DNA from: Nitrospinota bacterium
GTDB taxonomy: Bacteria > UBA8248
NCBI GenBank assembly: GCA_029937135.1
Contig: JAPYQX010000167.1
Coordinates: 1 to 6,642, forward strand
Reading direction: 5' to 3'
Length of the DNA stretch: 6,642 nt
Each line of letters begins with the position of its first letter. Position 1 is the stretch's first letter. Shown one piece after another: positions 1-5,359 of this stretch. The translations under genes were made by a program, and so were the position numbers. The notes under the pieces were generated by a model. That model was not told the origin of the DNA. It worked only from the letters and a program-made list of their open reading frames with translations, and did not search any database.

Positions 1-70
1 GAATTACCCAGATCAGGTTCTAAGGGTTGCCTCTCATCCGAGGCTCTCAGAATTCCACCCCTAGCAGGTC
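1..70 (-). promoter_or_regulatory. TPP riboswitch (THI box), 3' end cut by window edge
   Basis: Read on the minus strand, bases 20 to 1 give GAACCUGAUCUGGGUAAUUC, the most conserved part of the thiamine pyrophosphate aptamer. Upstream are ACCC (27-24), the conserved UGAGA (36-32), a P3-like hairpin UCUGAG-AGC-CUCGGA (51-37) and GGGGUG (61-56), whose GGGU can pair with ACCC to form P2. The order and spacing match the family. The closing P1 strand and the GCG-AGGGA end would lie left of base 1, so the exact 5' limit (about 62-70) is estimated. In this family TPP binding lowers expression of thiamine synthesis or transport genes. The controlled gene is to the left and not visible. Confidence 0.92.
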
Positions 71-82
71 TACAGCCCGGCG

Positions 83-110
83 ATCATACCGCTCCGGCCC
101 CCCCTGTCAA
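83..110 (-). promoter_or_regulatory. Sigma70-type promoter for the TPP-riboswitch transcript
   Basis: On the minus strand a perfect -35 box TTGACA (110-105) is followed after 16 bp by TATGAT (88-83), five of six matches to the -10 consensus. The predicted start of transcription, near base 76, lies just before the riboswitch aptamer. This is where it should be if the leader controls a gene beyond the left edge. It also shows that the leftward thiamine-related transcript is separate from the oxidoreductase gene ending at 167. Confidence 0.8.
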
Positions 111-119
111 TCGGGGGCG

Positions 120-150
120 GGGGAGCTTCGCGCCGGTTTATTAACTCCCC
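120..150 (-). terminator. Possible weak stem-loop after the oxidoreductase gene
   Basis: GGGGAG at 120-125 and CTCCCC at 145-150 form a perfect 6-bp inverted repeat around a 19-nt loop, 17 bases past the stop codon of the minus-strand oxidoreductase. There is no T-run after it on the minus strand, so intrinsic termination is doubtful. It may only be a G-rich chance match. Confidence 0.2.
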
Positions 151-166
151 TGCAAGCTCTCCGTCC

Positions 167-1171
167 CTATAAACCCTCGGGCTCGACGGGCCGGCCCTCC
201 CCGGCGGAGCGGACGATGGCCTCGAGGATGGCGACGGCGGCCATGCCCTCCTCGCCGGCGACCTCGGGCTTTCGGCCCTCGAGGATGGCGCCGGCGAAAT
301 CATCCATCTCCTCGGCGAGGGATATGGCGAGTTGTTCCGCGCCGTCCGGCATCGGCAGGCGCTCGAAAGTATCGGCGTCCTCTCGCTTGATCGAGCACTC
401 GCCCCCTTCCGCGTCAAGATAGATGACGCCCCCGGTGCCGTGGACTTGAAAGAAATTCCGCTCGGGGGTGACCATGGTGCCGCCCAGGTAGCCGAGCGCC
501 CCGCTCTCGAACTCGAGCACGGCCGTCATCACATCGTCGGGAACGCCGGGCCCGCTGAGTTTGCTCACGAACGCCGAAACCCGCCGGACGGGCCCGACAA
601 GAAGGTTCATGGCGTCGGCTTGATGGACGGTGAAGCTCGTCAGGGGGCCGCCCGGGCTCTCCTCCCTTGAGTTTCGCCAGAGGCCCTCGATGCGGTAGCT
701 TTGGGGCCGGGATTGATTGGCCTCGGCCAGGATGACCTCGCCGATGGCTCCCTCGCGGATAAGCTCGGCCGCCTTGCGGTAGCGCGGCGCCCGGCGGGTG
801 TTCTGGCCCACGGCGAGGACGGCGCCCGCCTCTTTGGCGGCGGCGATCATCTCCCGGCAATCGGCTGTCGTGAGCGCCATCGGCTTTTCGACCATGACAT
901 GCTTGCCGCTTCGGACGGCCTCGATGGCCTGGGGGGCGTGCAGGGAGTTCGGGGTGGTGAGGATAACAGCGCCGATGGAATCGTCGGCCAGAATTTCCTC
1001 GAATGATTTCATCGGCCGGCCGCCGAAGTTTTTCTCGAACGCGGCCATTTTCTCGCCGGACCTCGAGAGGCCCCCGGCGATCTCGATCCGCCCGCTTTTC
1101 CTCGCCCCGGCGGCGAGTTGATCGGACCAGCGGCCCAGCCCCATGAACGCCATTCTGACTTTATCGCTCAT
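167..1171 (-). CDS. Gfo/Idh/MocA family NAD(P)-dependent oxidoreductase
   Basis: This 334-residue cytoplasmic protein has the usual length and layout of the family, which oxidises or reduces hydroxyl groups on sugars, inositols and related compounds. The N-terminal Rossmann fold starts with a G11-L-G13-R-W nucleotide-binding turn. The family signature E95-K96-P97 supplies the catalytic lysine, and H183 in a GGPL-T-S-F-T-V-H segment matches the usual catalytic histidine. The common form there is D-x-G-x-H; this protein has S179 and T181, so the site is somewhat divergent. The ATG at 1171 has a good Shine-Dalgarno AAGGA six bases upstream. It lies 81 bp downstream of the selenoprotein gene on the same strand and is probably in one operon with it. 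The substrate cannot be told from sequence. Confidence 0.9.
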   Translation of the reverse strand: MSDKVRMAFMGLGRWSDQLAAGARKSGRIEIAGGLSRSGEKMAAFEKNFGGRPMKSFEEILADDSIGAVILTTPNSLHAPQAIEAVRSGKHVMVEKPMALTTADCREMIAAAKEAGAVLAVGQNTRRAPRYRKAAELIREGAIGEVILAEANQSRPQSYRIEGLWRNSREESPGGPLTSFTVHQADAMNLLVGPVRRVSAFVSKLSGPGVPDDVMTAVLEFESGALGYLGGTMVTPERNFFQVHGTGGVIYLDAEGGECSIKREDADTFERLPMPDGAEQLAISLAEEMDDFAGAILEGRKPEVAGEEGMAAVAILEAIVRSAGEGRPVEPEGL

Positions 1172-1197
1172 TTCGGTTCCTTATCCTGTTAAGTTCA

Positions 1198-1245
1198 CAA
1201 TTCGGTTTAGAATTAAGTTGGGAATTCAGTTGGGAATCAAACTCG
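1198..1245. repeat. Degenerate 12-bp tandem repeat between the selenoprotein and oxidoreductase genes
   Basis: Four consecutive 12-mers can be aligned: CAATTCGGTTTA, GAATTAAGTTGG, GAATTCAGTTGG and GAATCAAACTCG. The middle two differ at one base and the outer ones are diverged. The block fills most of the 81-bp gap between the two minus-strand genes and is more AT-rich than the flanking genes. It has no coding or obvious hairpin role. Confidence 0.6.
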
Positions 1246-1252
1246 AAACCGT

Positions 1253-1849
1253 CTACACCAGCCCTTCCATCATGGCGGCGCGGGCCTCCGGGTTGTCCGC
1301 GAATTTTCCGTCCTCGAGCTCGACCCCGAGCCCGTTCGCCACGCGGGCGATAAAATTCCGGTAGGCCGATACCGTCGCGATCTCGAGAATCGCCACGTCG
1401 TCGAACCCGTGCGCCCGGAGGTTTTCCACATCGCTCTCCGTCACCGTCCAGGGGGCGAGGGTTATCTTCTCGGCGTACTCGATCATCGCCAGGTCCCCTG
1501 GGCTCAGACCGGCGGTCCTGAAATCCTCCTTGAGGGCCAGCGCCTCGGCGGTCGCGTCCCCCTCGCTCACCTTACGGAGAAACTCTCCGTGAGAGACTGT
1601 TCAGTAGCGGCACTTGAGCATCGAGGAAATCGCCACCGCGAGCATCTCCTCCCTCCGGCGGCCCAGGCTGGTCGCTCCGAAGGTCACCGAGCGCGAAAAC
1701 GAATAATAGGCTTTGAGCAGATCGGGCTTGATGCTGTAGATCTTCTGAATATTTCCAATGCCACCGCCGGTGCGCTTCTTTTGCGCCTCGTAGTGGGCCC
1801 TGACTTCCCCCTCAGCTTCCGCCTCATCGACCGTCTTAATCCAGGCCAT
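1253..1849 (-). CDS. AhpD-like (CMD-fold) peroxidase-related selenoprotein, Sec at residue 83
   Basis: This reads as one 198-residue cytoplasmic protein if the TGA at 1603-1601 is decoded as selenocysteine. Both halves are in the same frame with no indel, and homology to the alkylhydroperoxidase AhpD / carboxymuconolactone decarboxylase fold ('peroxidase-related' branch) runs across the TGA. The active site is E68-x11-C80-R-Y-U83-x3-H87. The spacing equals E118/C130/C133/H137 of mycobacterial AhpD, with Sec exactly at the second Cys. C80 is the only cysteine, so a Cys-Sec selenylsulfide is expected. Family members reduce hydroperoxides with this pair. The ATG at 1849 has AAAGGAGA upstream (GGAG six bases before it); the open frame continues to 2026 but without start support. 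A SECIS-like hairpin follows the TGA. An ordinary gene caller would split it into an 82-residue piece and a piece starting at GTG 1570. The exact peroxide and reductant partner are unknown. Confidence 0.85.
1566..1603 (-). promoter_or_regulatory. Bacterial SECIS element directly downstream of the in-frame UGA
   Basis: After UGA (1603-1601) and 10 nt, the mRNA reads ACGGAGA-GUU-UCUCCGU (1590-1574), a perfect 7-bp stem with a 3-nt loop. An outer stem CUCAC (1593-1589) with GUGAG (1570-1566) can also form, competing for the two lowest pairs. The loop begins with G, 18 nt after the UGA. Known bacterial SECIS elements recognised by SelB carry a G in the first two loop positions and place the loop roughly 16-37 nt after UGA, so the geometry fits. 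The hairpin is within the coding sequence, as expected in bacteria. Confidence 0.82.
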
Positions 1850-2024
1850 TTGCGTCTCCTTTCGGAATCCTGCGCCGCATCCTCGCGTGCCCCTGTGCAA
1901 CCCGCCCTTTTTTCGGGTATGAATGGAGAACATACTTTGATATTGGCGAGGAAACAAGAAAAGCCCCCGGCCACGCTTTATCGTCCGGCCCTCTTTTTCG
2001 TCCAGCCCTGAGAAGGAGCCCCCC
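1850..2024. other. Divergent intergenic region between selenoprotein and alcohol dehydrogenase genes
   Basis: These 175 bp must hold the start signals for two diverging transcripts. Shine-Dalgarno sites are clear at both ends: GGAG for the minus gene (1859-1856) and AAGGAG (2013-2018) for the plus gene. I see no convincing -35/-10 pair in either direction. A short inverted repeat ACCCG/CGGGT flanks a T-rich stretch around 1900-1919, but it is too weak to call an operator or terminator. Confidence 0.5.
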
Positions 2025-3125
2025 ATGAGAGCAGCCGTTTTCTACGAGCCGAACAAACCGCTGGTCATCGAGGAGGTCGAGGTAGACCCCCCGAAGGAGG
2101 GCGAGATACTGGTGAAGATGGCGGCGGCGGGCGTGTGCCACAGCGACCACCACGCGATGACGGGCGAGATGCCCATCTCCACACCGGTCATCCTCGGCCA
2201 CGAGGGCGCGGGCATCGTCGAGGAAGTGGGCCCCGGCGTCACCTCCCTCAAGCCGGGCGATCATATCGCGAGCGTCTGGCGCTACGCGTGCGGAACCTGC
2301 GAATACTGCCTCGTCGCCCGGCCCCAACTTTGCCCCACGAGCGCCCTGATGCGCACGAACGCCTCCCTCGCGGACGGAACCAGGCGCTTCAGGATGGGAA
2401 AAACCGAAGTCGGCCATCATCTGGGCGTCTCGACATTCAGCGAATACTCGGTGATGAGCGAAAAATCCGCCCTCAAGATCCGCGATGACATGCCCCTCGA
2501 AATGGCCGCCGTGGTCAGTTGCGCCGTCATCACTGGCTTCGGCGCGGTCGTCAACGCCGCGCAGGTGAGGCCGGGCGAGAGCGTCGCCGTCTTCGGTACG
2601 GGCGGCATCGGGCTCAACGCCGTCCAGGGCGCGGCCATCGTGGGCGCCGATCCGATCATCGCGGTCGATGTTTTCCAGAACAAACTCGACATGGCCAAGA
2701 AGTTCGGGGCCACCCACCTCGTCAACGCCTCCGACGAGGACCCGGTCAAGCGCATCCGCGAGCTCACCGGCGGCCAGGGGGCGCACCACGCCATCGAGGC
2801 CATCGGAAACACCGAGGTCGCCACCCAGTGCTTCAACGCCATCCGCCGCGGGGGAACGGCGGTGATGATCGGCATCACGAACCCCAAAGCCACCGCCGCG
2901 ATTCCGACGCTCGACCTCGTTACCCAGGAGAAAAAACTCATCGGCTCCCTCTACGGCTCCTCGGTGCCGCGCCACATGGTGCCGCGTCTGATCGAGCTGT
3001 ACATGGCCGGAAAACTCAATCTCACCGATCTGCTCTCGCGCTCTTATCCACTCGACCGGATCAACGAGGCATACGATGCGCTCATCGCGGGCGAGGTGGC
3101 CCGGAGCGTCATCGTTTTCGATTAA
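2025..3125 (+). CDS. Zinc-dependent medium-chain alcohol dehydrogenase
   Basis: This 366-residue cytoplasmic enzyme oxidises an alcohol to an aldehyde or ketone (or the reverse) with NAD. All landmark residues of horse-liver-type ADH are present at a constant offset of eight: catalytic zinc ligands C38, H59 and C166; structural zinc ligands C89, C92, C95 and C103; proton-relay S40 and H43. The Rossmann motif is G191-T-G-G-I-G196, with D215 at the end of the second strand indicating NAD over NADP. The length fits class III-like or NDMA-dependent-type MDR enzymes. ATG 2025 is preceded by AAGGAG with six-base spacing. It diverges from the selenoprotein gene, and 92 bp separate it from the enolase-superfamily gene downstream, so the two are likely co-transcribed. 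The substrate is not known; glutathione-dependent formaldehyde oxidation is one possibility but is not shown. Confidence 0.93.
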   Translation: MRAAVFYEPNKPLVIEEVEVDPPKEGEILVKMAAAGVCHSDHHAMTGEMPISTPVILGHEGAGIVEEVGPGVTSLKPGDHIASVWRYACGTCEYCLVARPQLCPTSALMRTNASLADGTRRFRMGKTEVGHHLGVSTFSEYSVMSEKSALKIRDDMPLEMAAVVSCAVITGFGAVVNAAQVRPGESVAVFGTGGIGLNAVQGAAIVGADPIIAVDVFQNKLDMAKKFGATHLVNASDEDPVKRIRELTGGQGAHHAIEAIGNTEVATQCFNAIRRGGTAVMIGITNPKATAAIPTLDLVTQEKKLIGSLYGSSVPRHMVPRLIELYMAGKLNLTDLLSRSYPLDRINEAYDALIAGEVARSVIVFD

Positions 3126-3153
3126 TCAAACCCGCGCGGCCAGGGCGAAACTA

Positions 3154-3201
3154 AAACTCGAGCTAAAAACCGGGCCAAAAGCCTGGTCGAAGGCCGCTCA
3201 A
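3154..3201. repeat. Degenerate 12-bp periodic spacer between ADH and enolase-superfamily genes
   Basis: Four 12-mers in register, AAACTCGAGCTA, AAAACCGGGCCA, AAAGCCTGGTCG and AAGGCCGCTCAA, each start with an A-run and share a C/G-rich core; neighbouring units 1-2 and 2-3 match at about 8 of 12 positions. One predicted hairpin, CCGGGC-CAAAA-GCCUGG (3170-3186, one G-U pair), lies inside but has no T-run. The repeat is weak and may be chance. Confidence 0.35.
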
Positions 3202-3217
3202 ACCGAGGAGTGTTTGG

Positions 3218-4306
3218 ATGAAAATTGTTGGCGTCGAGGCGCGCACCTATATCGTCCCCGTCGAGCTTCCCCGCTTTCCCGAGCCCCTGCGGTCGGACTG
3301 CTTTGCCGTGCTCATCCACACCGACGAAGGGATCACCGGATACGGGTTCACCCACCGGATGAACGGCGCCGCCTGCCGCGAGACCGTGGCCCGGCAGATC
3401 GCCCCCTACCTCGAAGGAAAAGACCCCTTCGCCACCGAGCGCATCTGGGACGAGCTCTTCTGGAAATTCAACCAGCGGCGCATGACCGGGGTGTGGACCG
3501 CCACGATGAGCGCCGTGGACATCGCCCTCTGGGACATCAAGGGAAAGGCCCTGGGAATGCCGATCTATCGCCTGCTGGGCGACTATTCGGACGAACTCAC
3601 GGCCTACTGCACGTTCGGGATGCTCGAATACAGCCGTGACGACCTGGCCGAGCTCGCCGCCGAACTCGTCGCCTCGGGCTGGGACAAGCTCAAGATCAAG
3701 GTATGCATCGAGGACTCGAAAAACATCCCCGAGGACGCCGCCCGCGTCCGCGCGGTGCGCGAGGCCGCCGGCGATGGCGTCGAGATCATGATGGACGCCA
3801 ACCACCTCTTCTCGCCGATGGAGGCGCTCGAGCTGGCCCGGTTGTGCGAGCCCTACGATGTGAAATGGTTCGAGGAGCCCCTCTGCGGAAACGACATCGA
3901 GGATTTGAAGAGGCTCCGCGCCTCGACCTCGATCAATATCGCCGCTGGCCAGCAGGAGGGAATGCGCTGGCGGCACCGCGACCTCATCGCAGGCGGCGCA
4001 GTGGACATCGCCCAGCCCGACGTGGTCTTCGCCGGGGGCTTCACCGAGGGGGTGAAGATCGCCCACCTGGCCCAGGCCTTCAACGTCCCCGTCGCCACCC
4101 ACGGCTGGCCCCATATGAACATGCACCTTTCGGGGGCGATCTCGAACGCCTGGCGGCTGGAGTACCACCTCGAGCCCGCAGGTCTCGCCGGCCACCTCTT
4201 CAAGAACCCGCCCGTCCCGGAAAACGGAATTCTGCGGATACCCGACAAGCCGGGCCTCGGGCTTGAATTCGACGAGGAGGGGATGCGCCCCCATCTCGTC
4301 ACCTGA
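3218..4306 (+). CDS. Mandelate racemase/muconate lactonizing enzyme family protein (MR subgroup-like)
   Basis: This 362-residue enolase-superfamily enzyme would abstract a proton next to a carboxylate, as in acid-sugar dehydratases and racemases. The barrel shows K159-I-K161 (the KxK base), metal ligands D193 (with N195) and E219, then D268 and H295 as the Asp-His dyad. Their spacing of 27 equals D270/H297 of mandelate racemase, and E315 sits 20 residues further, as E317 does. The third metal ligand, expected as Glu at 245, is Gln (A-G-Q245-Q-E247-G), with a Glu two residues later. The N-terminal capping domain covers about residues 1-125. ATG 3218 has GAGGAG seven bases upstream. The gene follows the alcohol dehydrogenase and precedes a transporter, which suggests catabolism of an imported acid, but the substrate is unknown. 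Confidence 0.9.
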   Translation: MKIVGVEARTYIVPVELPRFPEPLRSDCFAVLIHTDEGITGYGFTHRMNGAACRETVARQIAPYLEGKDPFATERIWDELFWKFNQRRMTGVWTATMSAVDIALWDIKGKALGMPIYRLLGDYSDELTAYCTFGMLEYSRDDLAELAAELVASGWDKLKIKVCIEDSKNIPEDAARVRAVREAAGDGVEIMMDANHLFSPMEALELARLCEPYDVKWFEEPLCGNDIEDLKRLRASTSINIAAGQQEGMRWRHRDLIAGGAVDIAQPDVVFAGGFTEGVKIAHLAQAFNVPVATHGWPHMNMHLSGAISNAWRLEYHLEPAGLAGHLFKNPPVPENGILRIPDKPGLGLEFDEEGMRPHLVT

Positions 4307-4354
4307 GCAAGAGCGCAGGTTTGGAGAGGGCGCGCCGACGACACCAGCCGCACC

Positions 4355-4379
4355 TCCCCGCCACCAGTCCCGGCGGGGA
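4355..4379 (+). terminator. GC-rich stem-loop after the enolase-superfamily gene
   Basis: TCCCCGCC (4355-4362) pairs perfectly with GGCGGGGA (4372-4379) around a 9-nt loop, about 50 bases past the stop codon. It would be a stable RNA hairpin between the enzyme gene and the transporter operon. No T-run follows, so it is not a classical intrinsic terminator. It could slow polymerase or protect the upstream mRNA end. Confidence 0.35.
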
Positions 4380-4390
4380 CCCTCGCCCCG

Positions 4391-4420
4391 CCCCACCGGA
4401 AGGTGCCCCACCGGAAGGTG
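4391..4420 (+). repeat. Perfect 15-bp tandem duplication upstream of the TPAT operon
   Basis: CCCCACCGGAAGGTG occurs twice back to back (4391-4405 and 4406-4420) without mismatch. Each copy contains a small hairpin CACC-GGAA-GGTG with a GNRA-type loop, and the GGTG of copy one can pair instead with the CACC of copy two. The second copy runs into a putative -10 element, so the repeat sits in the -35 region of the likely transporter promoter. Confidence 0.85.
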
Positions 4421-4435
4421 TGGCATAATTCACAC
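4418..4435 (+). promoter_or_regulatory. Extended -10 promoter element inside an inverted repeat, just before the TatT start
   Basis: TGGCATAAT (4421-4429) matches the extended -10 form TGn-TATAAT at all but one base. Transcription would begin about 4436, at or next to the ATG at 4437, giving a leaderless or nearly leaderless mRNA. The element lies within GTGTG (4418-4422) and CACAC (4431-4435), a 5-bp inverted repeat that could be an operator or a hairpin. No -35 box is recognisable. Confidence 0.4.
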
Positions 4436-4436
4436 G

Positions 4437-5303
4437 ATGAAACGCAAACTGATTCATTTCACGATCCTCTCGGCGCTGGCCCTGCTGCTGGCCGGGTGCA
4501 CCCTCCGGCAGGTGGTGGCCCGGTCCTCGGCCGCCGTCGTGGGCGACATGATCGCCGCCCTGAACGCCGAGCCCGATGTGGAACATGCCAGGGAGGCGGC
4601 CGCCTCGCTGCTCGTCATGATCGAGGGCCTCGTCCGCGCCGACTCCGGAAACGCTGTGCTCCGCCTCGCCGCCGCCCGGGCCTACGGCGGCTTCGCCTTC
4701 GGGTTTCTCGAAAAAGAGGCGCCCGCCCGCGCCCGGCGGCTTTACCTGAGGGGGCGCGACCACGGCCTCAACGCCCTTAGGCTCACGCCCGGGTTCGCAA
4801 CAGGATCGAAGGAGCCCGCCTTCCGGGCCGCGCTCGGCGGCATCGGCCGGAACCGGCTGCCCCTTCTCTTCTGGACGGCCTACAACTGGAGCGGGTGGAT
4901 CAACATGAGCCGCCAGGACCCCGACGCCGTGGCCGACCTGCCCCGCGCCCGCGCGATGATGGCCCGCGCCCGCGAGATCGACCCCGGATATTTCCACGGC
5001 GGGCCCGAGCTTTTCTTCGGTGTCTACTGGGGGAGCCGCTCCCGCCGCATGGGCGGGGACCCCAAAAAGGCGAAGGCCGCCTTCGACCGCGCCGTTTCGG
5101 CTACGGAAGGCCGCTTTCTGATGGCGAAGCTCCTCTACGCGCGCTACTTCGCCGTCCAGGCGCAGGACAAAAAACTGTTCACCCGCCTGCTCGATGAGAT
5201 CGAAAAAGCGCCCGAGGGCCTCCTGCCCGCCCAGGCGCTGGCCAACGCCCTCGCCCGCCTCCGCGCCCGGGAGCTTCGCGAACAGATGGAAGAGCTATTT
5301 TGA
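4437..5303 (+). CDS. tatT: TatT-type lipoprotein, TPAT transporter helical (TPR-like) component
   Basis: This 288-residue protein begins with a lipoprotein signal peptide: basic start M-K-R-K, hydrophobic stretch 6-18 and lipobox L18-A-G-C21, so it should be lipid-anchored and face the periplasm. The rest is helical and Ala/Arg/Leu-rich, in the pattern of the TRAP-associated TatT family. That family's best-known member, T. pallidum Tp0956, is a TPR-like trimer that docks the solute receptor. The receptor gene overlaps its stop codon. The open frame continues upstream to an ATG at 4263, but that extension overlaps the preceding gene and would bury the signal peptide at residue 59, so ATG 4437 is preferred. 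No Shine-Dalgarno lies at normal distance (GGAAGG is 18 bases away), which fits the leaderless promoter proposed here. Family identity is from remembered sequence character. Confidence 0.82.
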   Translation: MKRKLIHFTILSALALLLAGCTLRQVVARSSAAVVGDMIAALNAEPDVEHAREAAASLLVMIEGLVRADSGNAVLRLAAARAYGGFAFGFLEKEAPARARRLYLRGRDHGLNALRLTPGFATGSKEPAFRAALGGIGRNRLPLLFWTAYNWSGWINMSRQDPDAVADLPRARAMMARAREIDPGYFHGGPELFFGVYWGSRSRRMGGDPKKAKAAFDRAVSATEGRFLMAKLLYARYFAVQAQDKKLFTRLLDEIEKAPEGLLPAQALANALARLRARELREQMEELF

Positions 5304-5359
5304 TAATTCAAAAACCGATGACCTGGAAATTGATAGCCCGGAAACCGATGACCCTAAAA
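5300..5359 (+). repeat. 30-bp in-frame tandem duplication at the start of the receptor gene
   Basis: Bases 5300-5329 and 5330-5359 match at 22 of 30 positions, including TTGATA at the start and AACCGATGACC near the middle. In protein terms the ten residues (L/M)-I-I-Q-K-P-M-T-W-K are followed by L-I-A-R-K-P-M-T-L-K. Each copy carries an in-frame TTG and an in-frame ATG, so the possible start codons are duplicated. Confidence 0.8.

Noticed and set aside
1143..1364. 73-codon plus-strand small open frame
   Set aside because: Its coding appearance comes from the 12-bp repeat and antisense of two genes; no ribosome binding site is seen.
1253..1849. Interpretation of the two minus-strand pieces as a frameshifted or nonsense pseudogene
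   Set aside because: The frame is unchanged across the TGA, the rest of the protein is intact, the stop falls exactly on the second redox Cys codon, and a SECIS-like hairpin follows. Sec decoding explains all four facts.
1908..1936. Plus-strand promoter TTTTTT...CATACT and a minus-strand TTGTTT...TATGTT pair in the divergent spacer
   Set aside because: Each has at most three or four consensus bases per box, no better than chance in an AT-richer stretch.
1409..2011. 200-codon plus-strand open frame
   Set aside because: It is antisense to the selenoprotein gene, crosses the divergent spacer, and its translation resembles no family.
1836..2975. 379-codon minus-strand open frame
   Set aside because: It lies antisense to the alcohol dehydrogenase, which has every catalytic residue; its translation is Asp/Gly/Arg/His-rich as expected for an antisense frame in GC-rich DNA, and it matches no family.
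3122..4426. 434-codon minus-strand open frame
   Set aside because: Antisense to the enolase-superfamily gene; low-complexity shadow translation with no recognisable domain.
4421..4435. Sigma54 promoter suggested by TGGCA
   Set aside because: The matching -12 GC element at the required spacing is missing; the extended -10 reading fits better.
4263..4436. 58-codon N-terminal extension of the TatT gene from ATG 4263
   Set aside because: It overlaps the end of the previous gene, is Pro/Arg-rich, spans the tandem repeat, and would place the lipoprotein signal peptide internally.
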